Assembly (NCBI GenBank): GCA_934045075.1
Contig: OW203726.1
Location: 23,003,488 to 23,067,487 of the forward strand
Length of the DNA stretch: 64,000 bases
Source of the DNA: Yponomeuta sedellus
Taxonomy: Eukaryota; Arthropoda; Insecta; Lepidoptera; Yponomeutidae
Direction of reading: 5' to 3'
Positions 10,256 to 20,638 of this stretch are shown in pieces. Numbering within the stretch: position 1 is the stretch's first letter; each line of letters starts with the position of its first letter. The notes below the pieces were generated by a model that was not told where the DNA came from, made no database searches, and worked only from the letters and a program-made list of their open reading frames with translations. The position numbers and the translations under genes were made by a program.

Positions 10256-11215
10256 CTACAAAACTTTATTCAAAAAGGAAAAAGAACAAAAAGTCTCATA
10301 AATGACCACAAAAAGAACAAAAGCTAAATTAACAATAGCTTCTTCATGGGTTTCAGGTAAGCTTAATATATCTTCAGGGATTTTATTACAGAAGCGTATA
10401 AAATGCCCCATAAAGGATGTATTAACCTTTACCAGCCTAAATAGAGGAAACAAATGTTTACGTTTATTTCTAGTATTTACATTGTGTTGGCTACCCAAAG
10501 TTTTAAAGTTACTGATATTTTTCCTGACGTACATAATGTTTTCATAGATATACTGACTGACAACTGTCAGGATGTTAGTTTCTTTAAAGAAATCTCTTAA
10601 CGAATCTCTTTTGCCTAGCTTATAAATAAATCTGATCGCTCTCTTCTGCAAGACAAAGATGGTCTCAATGTCTGCTGCCTGTCGCCACAGAAGTATGCCA
10701 TAGGACAAAACACTATAGAAGTTACATTAAAATAAGTTAAAATAAGAAGTTAACAAGCCTTGCAGTTGTGACGTCAGTAAGTTCCCTAAATCTTTTAACT
10801 GCTTATGCTGCTGAACTAAGCCTATTTGCATTTTTTTCTATATGAGGACCACATTGAAGCTTTGATCCATTGTGATATCTAGAAATACAGTTTCATTTAC
10901 AAGCTCTAATTTGTTATTCCCCAATATAACATTGTTATCAACCGTTTTGACATTTGGAAGAGTGAACTTTATACATTTGATCTTTTTTGAATTTAACAGT
11001 AATTTATTAGATTAGCATCCAAGAGAGCATTATTTAGCACCCAAGAGAAAGCATTATTTGTACTATCGAAGTCATTCTCTTGTCTCTTAATTTTAAAAAT
11101 AAGTAATGTGTCAACTGCAAATAACATTATTTCCGACACATTTTGAACCATGAACGGCAAATCTTTTACATATACGAGGAAGAGGGACGGCCCCATTATC
11201 GATCTCTGTGTCCAC
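10256..11215 (-). pseudogene. Decayed LINE reverse transcriptase (CR1/L2/Jockey-like)
   Basis: Two separated minus-strand frames belong to one LINE protein. The upstream part (about 10993-11196) has GPSLFLVYVKDLP, and then LFAVDTLLIFKI where the reverse transcriptase catalytic box FADD should be, so one catalytic aspartate is replaced (AVDT). The downstream part (10256-10708) has YGILLWRQAADIETIFVLQKRAIRFIY, cut here to its key residues YGILLW and LQKRAIR, typical of the C-terminal thumb region of CR1/Jockey-group LINEs. Frames are broken and the 5' part is missing. A related 60-bp piece is embedded in the SINE at 60224-60517. Clade assignment is tentative. Confidence 0.7.
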
Positions 11216-11395
11216 CTCTAACCCTAAAGATTTAGTTCTATTTATTTATATCAGCTCTTTGAACTCTCTCTAAATATGATGTCATAAGTTTTAGCTAAAA
11301 CCATAGACCAAAAAGGTATTTTTGGTCTATGCCAAAACTAACTAATATGGCTTAGGTGACGACGAGACTGTACTTTGGGTAGGCATAAAATAATT

Positions 11396-14300
11396 CATCA
11401 TCATCATTTCAGCCTATTGCAGTCCACTGCTGGACATAAGCCTCCCCCAGGGTGCGCCACAAGACCCGATCTCCCGTTTTCGCCATCCAGTCACCACCAG
11501 CCACCTTTTTCAGGTCGTCGGTCCATCTGGCCGGAGGGCGTCCTACACTACGCTTGCCGAGTCGTGGTCTCCATTCGAGAACCCGTCTGCTCCAACGATC
11601 ATCGGTTCTGCGACAGATGTGACCAGCCCACTGCCACTTCAGCCTGCTACACTTCTGAACTACGTCAGTGACTTTGGTTTTTTGTCGGATGATCTCGTTC
11701 CGGACTTTGTCCCTTAACGAGATTCCGAGCATACACCTTTCCATAGCTCGCTGAGTGACATGCAATCGGTGGGCTAGTTTCACTGTCAGGTTCCACGTCT
11801 CGGCTCCGTATGTCATGACCGGCAGGACGCATTGATTGAATACCTTGGTCTTCAGGCATTGTGGCAAGGATGACTCGAAGATGTGACGCAACTTTCCAAA
11901 CGCTGCCCAGCCAAGCTGCACTCTTCTGGTGATTTCACCCTCCAAGTTGTCTCTACCCAGCTGGATCTTTTGTCCTAGGTAGACGTACTCTTGGACAACT
12001 TCAAGGGCTACACCTTCGACGAGAACGGGCTCAGGGACGATGTGCTCGTTGAACATGACCTTAGTCTTGTCCAAGTTCATCCCAAGCCCAACGCGTCTTG
12101 AGGCAGCATTAAGATCAGACAGCATTTTCTGTAGGTCTTGCAGCGATTCTGCCATTAAGACTATGTCGTCAGCAAAGCGGAGGTGTGTGAGATATTCACC
12201 ATTAACATTGATGCCCATGCCATTCCACCACAGGGTCTTGAAAACATCCTCCAGAGCATTGGTGAAGAGTTTCGGGGAAATAACGTCACCCTGTCTTACA
12301 CCTCTGAGCAACTGGATGGGTCTTGTTTGGTGGTTCTGTACTTGCACGGACATCGTCGCCACTTGGTAGAGACTCCTCAGCACCTCCACGTAACGCCAGT
12401 CGACTTGGCATCGCTGCAAAGACTCCAGAACAGCCCAGGTTTCGATGGAGTCGAAGGCCTTCTCGTAGTCCACAAACGCCAGACACAGCGGTTGGTTATA
12501 CTCTTCGGACTTCTGTATAACCTGCCGAACAGTATGGATGTGGTCTACGGTACTATAGCCTTTACGAAACCCAGCCTGTTCCGGTGGCTGAAAGGCGTCA
12601 AATCTTGATGCTAGACGATTCGTGATGACTCTCGAGAACAGCTTATAGACGTGGCTCAGAGGCGTGATCGGCCTATAGTTTTTAAGGAGCGTTTTGTCTC
12701 CTTTCTTGAAAAACAATGCCACTACACCTCTGCTCCACGCCCTCGGGGTAGTACCATTGGTTATTACAGAGTTGAAGAGCCTCCTCAACTCCCCAAGAAC
12801 AGGTTCACCACCAGCCTTGAGGAGCTCAGAGGCTACTCCATCTTCACCGGCAGCCTTCCCATTACTAAGCTGTTTGAGAGCCGCCCCGATTTCGTCGACA
12901 TCTACATCTGGGAAATCGTCAGTGAAGTGGCGGGTAAGTAAGGCTCTAGGGTCTCTCGCGTCAGGTGGAGGCTTCGGTGCGTGCGAGGCATACAGATGTC
13001 CGTAGAAGTCCTCAATTTCAGCGAGTATCCCCGGGACTGATGTGACGGTTTCACCATTCGAGGTAGCTAACTTTGTCAGATGACTCCTCCCCAGTGTCTT
13101 GGTGAAGACCTTCGACCCCCGATTTCGCTCGATTGCCTCATGTACGAGGCGAGTGTTCCAGCTGCGAAGGTCGCGTCTTACCAAGTTCCTGATTTTTTTG
13201 TTGAGTGACCGGGGATCTGACAAAGATTCCTCTGGTGTCTCACGTCTAAATCGCATCAGATCCAGGGTCTCGCTAGAAAGTTTGGACTTCCCATCTGATC
13301 GCCTTTTCCGAAAGTGCCTCATTCCCACTTCGCGTATTACCCCAATTATGCCGTCCAGATCCTCGTCAACATTTGCCGGGGTCTCCAGTGCGGCGAAACT
13401 ATTTCGCAATTCCAATTGGAACGCATCATGTCCAGCTTGGGGCACATTTGGACGGAGAACAGACCTCACCATGCGACTACGTTCGAGCTTAAAATTGATA
13501 TTTAGGGTGCCTCGTACAAGCCGGTGATCGCTACCGGTATTAAACCTGCTGATCACTGAGACATCCCTAAATATGTGCTTCTTGTCGGCTATGATGAAGT
13601 CAATCTCGTTCTTCGTCACACCGTCGGGGCTCTTTCAGGTCCACTTCCGTTGGGGCTTCTTCTGATAAAAGGTGTTCATACAGAACAGCCCCTGCATGCT
13701 AAGGAAGTTGACCAGCATTTGGCCCCTATGGTTTCTGCGCCCATAGCTATGCAGTCCCAAACAAGATTCACCGCATTCTTTTCCCACTTTGGCGTTGAAG
13801 TCTCCCATGACAACTGTATAGTGGGTTTTGGTGGTACGATGCATGGCCTTTGACACATCGTCGTAAACGGCCTCCACCTCTTCGTCTGAGCTGCTCGACG
13901 TCGGCGCATATACCTGTATGACCTTGAGAGAGTATCTCTCGGTCAGTTTCAGCACAAGGTACGCTACCCGGGTCGAGACGCTGCAGATCTCCACCACGTT
14001 GTCACGGAGGGCTTTGTTGACGAGAAATCCCACGCCACCCTGGGATTTTTGGCTCCCTTCCCTGAAGTAGAATAGATGGCCTGACTCAAGAGTTACCGTG
14101 TCCTCTCCCTCTCTACGAACTTCCGATAACCCGAGGATATGCCATCGTATCTTCTCTAATTCCACTTCAAGGATCTGGAGGCTTTCGCTCAGCCGCAGAC
14201 TGCGTCCATTATATGTAGCCAGGATCAATTGTTGGCAGCCCTCCGTAGCCCGGGGATTCTTAGCACCCCCTACCCTACCGTAACCAAGGCCGCTGCCGTG

Positions 14301-14567
14301 ACCTGGAATAGTAGAGCGGCCGGGAACTGGGGGCCGTTTCTTTTTGGGGTTCATCATGGGGGGTTTTGCCCGTAGTCACCACGCTGGGCCGACGGGTTGG
14401 TGACCGCAGTGTATTGATATGGACAGTGTTGTCTACGCAAGAGGCGCTGCTGCCCACCTCTCGGATGGTCCCTTAATCGCCTTCTACGATACCCACGGGG
14501 AGACATGGGGTGATACTATTCTACTCTGCCGGCACCACACGGCACTCTGCCGGCACCACACGGCACA
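11396..14567 (-). mobile_element. Full-length RTE-clade LINE, 11-bp target duplication
   Basis: 3.17-kb element flanked by ATAAAATAATT at 11385-11395 and 14568-14578. The 3' end (left side here) shows the RTE-type tail, complement of CATCATCATCATTTCAGCC, preceded by TGTCCAGCAGTGGACTG in sense. The 5' end carries a ~21-nt tandem duplication (TGCCGTGTGGTGCCGGCAGAG twice). One long frame encodes endonuclease and reverse transcriptase. Many short 3' relatives lie elsewhere in the window (2092, 5829, 36290, 39306, 48395, 52625). Confidence 0.92.
11409..14357 (-). pseudogene. RTE LINE endonuclease-reverse transcriptase, one nonsense codon
   Basis: One frame of 982 codons from ATG at 14357 (a second ATG follows at once) to the stop at 11409. 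It is broken only by TGA at 13635-13637 (codon 241); both sides are in the same frame. The N-terminal APE-type endonuclease spans about residues 40-290: ATYNGRSL, LGLSEVRREG, QVYAPTS, VMGDFNAKVG and, after the stop, SDHRLV. The stop falls where RTE proteins carry a tryptophan in RKWTW. The reverse transcriptase spans about 470-760 with LKNYRPI, FVDYEKAFDS, GVRQGDVISP and catalytic FADDIVLMAE near residue 728. The C-terminus (ARWTDDLKK ... DWMAKT) is complete. The enzyme would nick DNA and copy its RNA at the nick; this copy is inactive unless the stop is read through. Confidence 0.9.
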
Positions 14568-14785
14568 ATAAAATAATTAAATACATTTAATTAATTGTTC
14601 CTTTCAATGTGGCTGTAAAACATTGTAATTAGTTATTTTTTGAAGTTTTAATTTTGGAACTATGGCTCCTATAAAAAAACTGGTTAGACAGAAATGTAGA
14701 GAAAAAAAATGCGATCCTAATGCTACTAAACGCTCATTTTCTCCTTAAGTCGACTTGGTGAGTTTCCGCTCTACGGGGACGATAT

Positions 14786-15424
14786 ATATGTACTCTTCGC
14801 AATATAGTACTTTATCTACTCTGATACTATAATACACAGATTATAAAACTGAAAACAAAACTCTTATGACAAACATTACACATAGGCCAAAAATAATAGA
14901 AAAGAAGTTTTACTACGATACAGGTCTTGTATGGACACCCTTATCATAATATAACTTTTTAATCATAACGATACACCTATACAACCTCCAGCTGGACCAA
15001 GAAGGTTGAACCTCTACTTAAAAAAAAGGTTTCAATGAACGAGTCCGCGGCGACGCAACACGCATGCGCAATCGATGTATGCGCTTTGGCGCCAACATTT
15101 TTCATTAAAAAAAACTTTTCAATATTGAAAGAAAGTTTGGTTCTGTTTAATATTATTTTATGTATGAGGGTAGATAAATTAGTGTATGACACTGTGTATG
15201 TAACTTGGTCTTATAACACTCGTGTAACTCGGGATTCAACAACCAAGGACTAATTAATTTCGCCCATAACCGTTCGGTCGTTTTTGGAGTTTTTGGTCCT
15301 TGCTGTTGATTCTGGGTTCCAGATTGTAGGTTCTAAAAATGGTTGTCACAATGTATAGTTAAGATGTTCACTGTGTGCAAAAAAACGTATTATAAAACAG
15401 GTTATGATTTGTATTTCATTATTA
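14786..15424. other. No gene seen
   Basis: AT-rich unassigned sequence between the TIR element and a LINE tail. Confidence 0.4.
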
Positions 15425-15545
15425 TTATTAGTATACCTTATTGCACACGAAAAAACACAAAAAAGAAATGCAAGAAAATACATGTACAATGGCGAGCTTA
15501 TCTCTGCAAGAGATTTCTTCCAGCAAACCTTGCGGAGTTGGAGTG
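15425..15545 (-). repeat. LINE 3'-end repeat (antisense, TTATTGCAC type)
   Basis: TTATTGCACACG followed by a region ending GAGATTTCTTCCAGCAAACC. Relatives at 18195-18300, 24380-24500 and 27420-27480 share TTTATTGCAC or a close variant, and TTTCTTCCAGC near the other end. It looks like the antisense 3'UTR of a LINE whose AATAAAG end matches the copies at 49700 and 59884. Confidence 0.5.
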
Positions 15546-15944
15546 GAGATGTGAAACGGGTCCATGCACGTGCACAACATACACTACATAATAATACACT
15601 TACACAGACAGCAAAATCCTGCCAAGATAGATATCTACACAAATATATAAAAATTCTAATAATGAAAAAAATAAACTACATAAACCCCTTTCGGCCGCCA
15701 TGGCAACTAAACTTCGCAACCGGTTGCGAAAACGGAATTTTTATTCTTTGTAGGCAACTAGTTGCCAAAAAAGAATACTTTATCCGCCATGGCAACTGAG
15801 TTTCTCAACCAGTTGTGAAAATGGATTTTATATTCTTTCTTGGCAACTAGTGGCGACAGAAATAATGGGAAGTTTTATTAATTTGTTGACAATCTTTGCG
15901 GTCAATACGTATATAAATCCTATTTCTAGAATTACTTTCCAGGG

Positions 15945-16155
15945 CTGGTGAGGGACGACCCAGACGGACTTACATCGACCAAATACCCCTATTCGGATGT
16001 ATTAGCAAAGGGAAAGATAAAAAGTACCCGAAACCGGCGTGCGTGCATGCAACGACTTATGAACGTTGATGAAGCGAAGGTGATCTGTCAGGATCGTGGC
16101 AAGTGGCAGTCTCTGGTCTCGGCCTACCCCTCTGGGATACAGGTGTGAGGTTTTG

Positions 16156-16186
<31 letters not shown>

Positions 16187-16277
16187 GGGTGTATGTATGT
16201 ATGTATGTATGTATGTATGTATGTATGTATGTATGTATGTATGTATGTATGTATGTATGTATGTATGTATGTATGTA
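15945..16277 (+). mobile_element. 5'-truncated LINE with (GTAT)n tail, 12-bp duplication
   Basis: Flanked by TACTTTCCAGGG at 15933-15944 and 16278-16289. Encodes the last ~65 residues of a LINE protein (VLAKGKIKSTRNRRACMQRL ... RGKWQSLVSAYPSGIQV, stop). It then runs GGTTTTGTATGTATG into a microsatellite tail. Other copies are at 3988, 45242, 47762 and 60758. Clade not assigned. Confidence 0.85.
16155..16277. repeat. (GTAT)n microsatellite, LINE tail
   Basis: About 30 GTAT units with one interruption (GTAAGGGT near 16183-16190). It forms the 3' tail of the nested LINE. Confidence 0.95.
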
Positions 16278-16401
16278 TACTTTCCAGGGTTATTTTTAAA
16301 TAAACTTATAGATCAGTGTGTGTTGCCGACAAAGAATGAAAAATCCGTTTTCACAACCGGTTGCGAAGTTTAGTTGCCATGGCGGCCGAAAGGCATAAAC
16401 C

Positions 16402-17137
16402 ATTACAGAAATATGAATACATACATAATAACAATGACTAAAATTGAATATGTTTGCTCTTGCGCGTACATCGCAAGCTCATTCTGAGATTGTTCAAGCA
16501 ATTTGCCGAGCATAGCACAAGTATTATACTATTTCCAACAACATGTTAAGCTGGTGACTACTATACCCAATCCACAGATAAACCTTGTCGGTTTCGGGGG
16601 ATGGGAGGCATTATATTGCATGTATTTTTTTCTTACTTTAAATAAATAAAAAAAATTACATATAAGAACCTACTTACATAAATACCTATCAAGGAGCTAA
16701 GATATAGACAGAATTCATTGGTGGAGTTACTCGTAGCACCGCCTAGAGCCCTAAGGTAGGCGCGCAATCCATGACTCACCGCCATTATTTACATGGACGT
16801 GAATCCCGTCGCGTGACCGACCCGGCCCGTGTGATCGACAGGGCGCTACCCAAACTGCCAGGCTACACGCCTCTGAATCACCCTGTATAATTGATGCAGA
16901 GGAGATTAACTGCAGATATAAGTTTGCATAGTTTGCCGGGGTTTCGGAGGGCTGGAATGTGGCTTAGTGTATGTTAATTTTGCAATCGGCTCCAACTAAG
17001 TCTTTGAATCACGCTTGAGTTATATTTAAAACAACGACGATATTTATTAATTTTATTTATTTCTTTTTGGGAAACCTGCAGCTTACATAAACATGGACAG
17101 TTCTTAATGACTAACTATAAGCCAACAGTGTCACTAC
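16402..17137. other. Unassigned non-coding stretch
   Basis: No gene recognised. A GC-richer block at 16735-16880 has no open exon bounded by splice sites that I can support. Confidence 0.4.
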
Positions 17138-17235
17138 AGCGTCGGAGTGGTCCCTTCACCCATCTAGTGTGAGTGAAGATACCACTGGACGCTGTATAAA
17201 TCATCTCATTAAGTAGATGCGAAAAAGGCCAATAA
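17138..17235 (+). mobile_element. 3' fragment of the GGTGGTAGCTCAGTG SINE
   Basis: Carries GCGTCGGAGTGGTCCCTTCA and CCACTGGACGCTGTATAAAT with the ATTAAGTAGATG tail, identical in order to the ends of the SINEs at 24712 and 41619. Confidence 0.75.
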
Positions 17236-17361
17236 GCCAAAAATAAGTTTCCGCATATGGTAACTAAGTATAAAATATGTGCAAGTTAATATAACAAGAG
17301 TTTTAACTGCACTACAGCACCGAGGACGCGTCCTTGAGGGCTCGTAAATTAATAATTTATC

Positions 17362-17545
17362 GTTATATGACAGCCGGCGCCAACGGCTTAACGTGCCTTG
17401 TGAAGCATGGAAGCGCTCGGAAAAGTGCCACTAGCGGTAGTCATGGGACGCTCACCCACCCTGTACCTGACCGCGCCTGTTGTTGCTTAATCAAGTGATT
17501 GATTCCAATCACTTGGTCCGCCTAGGCCACGAGCGCTTCGAGACT
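17362..17545 (-). repeat. CCCCAGCAGTGGGG-tail repeat, 5' part
   Basis: Antisense copy of the 5' half of the family: GACAGCCGGCGCCAACGGCT through CACTAGCGGTAG and CGCGCCTGTTGTTGCTTAA to CCTAGGCCACGAGCGC. The last block contains the complement of the A-box-like GGCCTAG. Confidence 0.7.
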
Positions 17546-18194
17546 TTATTTACTTTAACTTTAACATTAACAATTTTTCAGTCTTAAACCTTCAAAGCCT
17601 TAAAGCCTTCCTGCCTTTCGAAACAATATGTTAAACATTACAATGGCAACCCACGACACAGGCTTGCCTAGTGTGGGGCCGCAGTGAAAAATGTATCAAA
17701 TCAAATATTATTTATTGATAGAAACAAATTACATACGGCAAGATGTTAAAATACAATACAATATGTACTTACATTTCAACAGTATAATATCCTGACCGGA
17801 CTCCGGTCAGGAATTCCTGCTGTAAACCAGTCAAAATGCTTAGAAGTTTGCCAGTGGAATTGACTTCCCACAAACTAGATCGTTATTGTTACTTGTAGAT
17901 ATCTTAATTCATAGCATAGTATAAGAATTATTAAAATATGCAGCTAGCAACAGCCAAAAAGATACTACTACCCTCCGTACTAGTAAAAATACTGTATGAC
18001 GGCAAGGTAGGTTCTCGTTCTCGTGGTAACCAAGTGAAGTTGTATCGCTAAATATCGTACAGAAAACTGTAAATATCTCGATTTAAGACTGTCTCCTATG
18101 CCGATACTCTGTTATATCGCACTTATAGCTAAATACATTTTTCATTTTTACATTGATTTTTCCATTTCATATTTTTATTTATATTTATTTTAAT

Positions 18195-18300
18195 TCTTTA
18201 TTGCACTAATTACATCAGTAAATATACAGGGGCGTGCTCACACAAAGAAGCATTTTCTTCCAGCAAACCTTTGGGGTTGAAGAGACTGGCAAAGGGTAGT
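18195..18300 (-). repeat. LINE 3'-end repeat (antisense)
   Basis: TTCTTTATTGCACTAATTAC ... TTCTTCCAGCAAACCTTTGG, same organisation as 15425-15545. Confidence 0.5.
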
Positions 18301-18519
18301 GCAGGAAAAAAAGGTGAAATACAATAATAAAGTTACACAGACATATTAAGGAGAAACATTTACTTAGACCTACAAGGAAACGGGGGGGGGTTGAATGATG
18401 AAAACTATGATAAACCTACACAAACGATTATCGTTTACATAAATAAATAAATAGATATAATAATTATACGTACATACACATTGAAGATAATAACTAATCA
18501 CGATTACTTACATCGTTAT

Positions 18520-18627
18520 CGTTATCAACCCTTGTATGTCCCCACTGCTGGGGCACGGGTCTCTTCCTGCATCGCAGGAAGGTTAGGCCATACTCCACCA
18601 CGGGGGCCAAGTCAGGGTTGGTGGGAT
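18520..18627 (-). repeat. CCCCAGCAGTGGGG-tail repeat, 3' end
   Basis: ATCAACCCTTGTATGTCCCC then GCTGGGGCACGGGTCTCTTC and GCATCGCAGGAAGGTTAGGCC; 5'-truncated antisense copy. Confidence 0.75.
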
Positions 18628-18816
18628 ACTTACATATCAATAATTAATAAAACAATTGGTGATAAATTACTGCCTATTCTGCTGATCGAGGTAGTACTTA
18701 GACTCGGATATCGAGAAATAAGTGACCAAACTAACTTAAGTTACACTGTTTCACTCTCGCCAGTTAAGTAATTCTTAGGCAAGAAAAGTCCCAATCACAT
18801 CGCATCACATCACACT

Positions 18817-19012
18817 TCTCACTAACATTATAAAGGCGAAAGTTTTTGAGTGTGTATGTTTGTTACTTCTTGACGTCTAAACGGCTGGAGCGATTTTAAT
18901 CAAATTTGGTATAAAATTAGTCAACACCCTGGATTACCACATAGGCAACTTTTCACTGCGGGAAAATATCTTATTCCCATGGGAAAATCGATAAGCCGCG
19001 GGCCACAGGTAG
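18817..19012 (+). mobile_element. Short non-autonomous Helitron
   Basis: Starts TCTCACTAACATTATAAAGG and ends in a GC hairpin (GCCGCGGGC-like) followed by CAGGTAG before T, a variant of the usual CTAG-T Helitron end. Its sister at 62847-63719 keeps CAGCTAG-T. There is no TIR or target duplication, as expected for Helitrons. Length about 196 bp, no coding capacity. Confidence 0.7.
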
Positions 19013-19269
19013 TCTAATCTAAAATGTAAACCCTGCCAAAGAAGTTGCCGACTGGTTGGCAGGGTTAGTATTTTAGATTGGATTAGATTAGATAAAGACT
19101 CTTTATTGCATACCAAGTTTTATAATAAAAGTAGAAGAATCGTTTACGTGTATGATGAAATTAAACAGAGGTTAATAAAAAAAACAATGGATTTAAAAGA
19201 GTTCCTAATACGTGCCACCTCTCCCTTGTCTTTCGCACGCTAACAATCTGTGATAGTAATACCTACCAC

Positions 19270-19580
19270 GCTTACTTTGAAGAAACACATCGTGAGGAAA
19301 CCTGAGTGCCGAGGTGTTCACATACCTCAGCGCTTGAAATTCCCAATCCGCGGTCGGCAGGTGTGGTGATAAGCCCTCTCTCTCTGAGAGAAGGCCTGTG
19401 CCCTGCAGTAGGACGTGTATAGGTTTCATAAAAGAAAGTAACAAAAACATCGTGAGGAAACCTGAGTGTTTGAAGTAATCACATACCACAGCGCTTGAAA
19501 TTGCCAAAACACGGTTGGCACGCAAGGTGATAACCACGTGTTCTCTCTTTCTGAGAGAAAGTATGTGCCCTGCTGTGGGA
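19270..19580. repeat. Two dispersed CATCGTGAGGAAACCTGAG units
   Basis: Two diverged units (about 19272-19425 and 19442-19590). Each runs CATCGTGAGGAAACCTGAGTG, ACATACC, CAGCGCTTGAAATTGCC-type sequence, CTCTCT facing GAGAGAA, and TGCCCTGC. Related to the tandem array at 7800-8500. Confidence 0.6.
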
Positions 19581-19590
19581 AATTACACAA

Positions 19591-20300
19591 TCCAACGGCA
19601 TGGCCATCGTGCCTATTCTGCACTCTTGAGGACATGCAAAAGGCTTTGGAAGCTGGTGTATGTGTACGCGACACACATAATTATACCATTTTTTTATTGT
19701 GGCAACATTGATTTACATTTTAATGTTGTCAGTATTACAAACGGACTTTGTGTTTTCCAGTTCTGCACGCGGTTTGTTTGATTATAGTATTTTAATTTTT
19801 ATATTTTTGTGCTTTCTTTATGATTTTTATGTGTTCAATGAAGTATAAAATATACTAGACTATTTAGTCTAAAAAAATAAAATTTCGGTTTTAATCAATT
19901 ACCAGACCCAACAGATACAGTCCACTCAACTCAGACAACTCAACTAGCAATAAAAATGTGTGCTACAGTGTGCGTGGGCCAATAAATTTATATCACAGAT
20001 ACGATAAGAAGTGAGAAATACACAGGCATTGGGACTGCTCACTAGCGCCCCCAATGGATTGAAAATCATAACTTGTTTCATAGTACGTTTATTTTTAAAA
20101 CATTAAACATCTTACTACCGGTGTTAACCATTTTTAGAACATAGAGCCTAAAACGTTGTACCAACATCCTAGAACTTTTGTAGATTTCCGTTAAAAACGG
20201 CCAGTATTGGGGGAAATTGATTAGTAAAGTCCTAGGATGTTGATTCTTGGTTCTAGACTGTAGGTTCGAAAATAGTTATCATAGTGGTAAAGATTTTTGA
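19591..20300. other. Unassigned AT-rich stretch
   Basis: No gene recognised. Confidence 0.35.
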
Positions 20301-20356
20301 TAGCATTAAAAAGTGAAAATTACTTTGCTAAATTTCGCCATTATTTTTAATGCTAT
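20301..20356. mobile_element. Deleted MITE (3043 family), target of Pao element
   Basis: Reads TAGCATTAAAAAGTGAAAAT ... CTTTGCTAAATTTCGCCA and then the right end TTTTTAATGCTAT. The Pao element inserted within its terminal GCTAT; the sequence continues GCTATTATA after the far LTR at 23584. Confidence 0.6.
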
Positions 20357-20608
20357 TGTTTAGGGTCCTTTGGGACGTGAAATAAAATGTGGACTGTATC
20401 AAAATAGGGCTGGTGTATTAGCCGTCAAAAATTACAGAAATCTCCCGGACAAACAGATATTAATTAAATTCGTTAGCGCCCGTTGCCGGTGGAGTATCGA
20501 ACCCGAGTGTCCTCGCATCGTCCGCCGCTCGTGTCGGTGACGTCACGTCGTATCGTGTCCGCCGCCCGCGCGTCTCCTCCCGTGCGTATGTTGAGAGCAA
20601 TATTAACA
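20357..20608 (-). repeat. Pao 3' LTR
   Basis: 252 bp, TG...CA type ends; direct repeat of 23332-23583 with three substitutions. GC-rich central part with a CG-dense stretch; A/T-rich U3 start TGTTAATATTGC. Confidence 0.93.
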
Positions 20609-20619
20609 TGCTCCCCGGG
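20609..20619 (-). other. Pao polypurine tract
   Basis: In sense, CCCGGGGAGCA directly precedes the 3' LTR start TGTTAATATT. Its purine-rich core and position fit the plus-strand primer site. Confidence 0.55.
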
Positions 20620-20638
20620 TTGAAGTGTGAAGAAGACT

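Larger units (their letters stand above)
9841..14785. mobile_element. TIR element hosting two nested LINEs
   Basis: The left end ATATCGTCCCCGTAGGGCGG then AAACTCACCAACTCG is matched by the inverted right end (CTTGGTGAGTTTCCGCTCTACGG then GGACGATAT). Arms of about 35 bp have few mismatches. The interior contains a decayed LINE fragment (10256-11215) and the RTE LINE at 11396-14567. Subtracting the RTE leaves about 1.8 kb. No transposase frame remains and the target duplication is unclear, so the superfamily is not assigned. Confidence 0.65.
15687..16393. mobile_element. TIR DNA element with 8-bp target duplication
   Basis: Flanked by CATAAACC at 15679-15686 and 16394-16401. Terminal inverted repeats of about 65 bp begin CCTTTCGGCCGCCATGGCAA. 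A second, diverged copy of the TIR sequence lies just inside (about 15787-15855), giving subterminal repeats. An 8-bp duplication fits hAT or P-like transposases. A LINE piece with its own duplication is nested at 15945-16277. No transposase frame remains. Confidence 0.85.

Noticed and set aside
12040..13527. Several plus-strand frames over 100 codons inside the RTE element
   Set aside because: Antisense shadows of the intact RTE reverse transcriptase frame; no family motifs.
16096..16373. Reading frames rich in M-Y-V-C repeats
   Set aside because: Translation of the (GTAT)n LINE tail; not a protein.
17793..17813. Hairpin CCTGACCGGACTCCGGTCAGG as a terminator
   Set aside because: No T-run follows and no gene lies upstream; simply a short palindrome.
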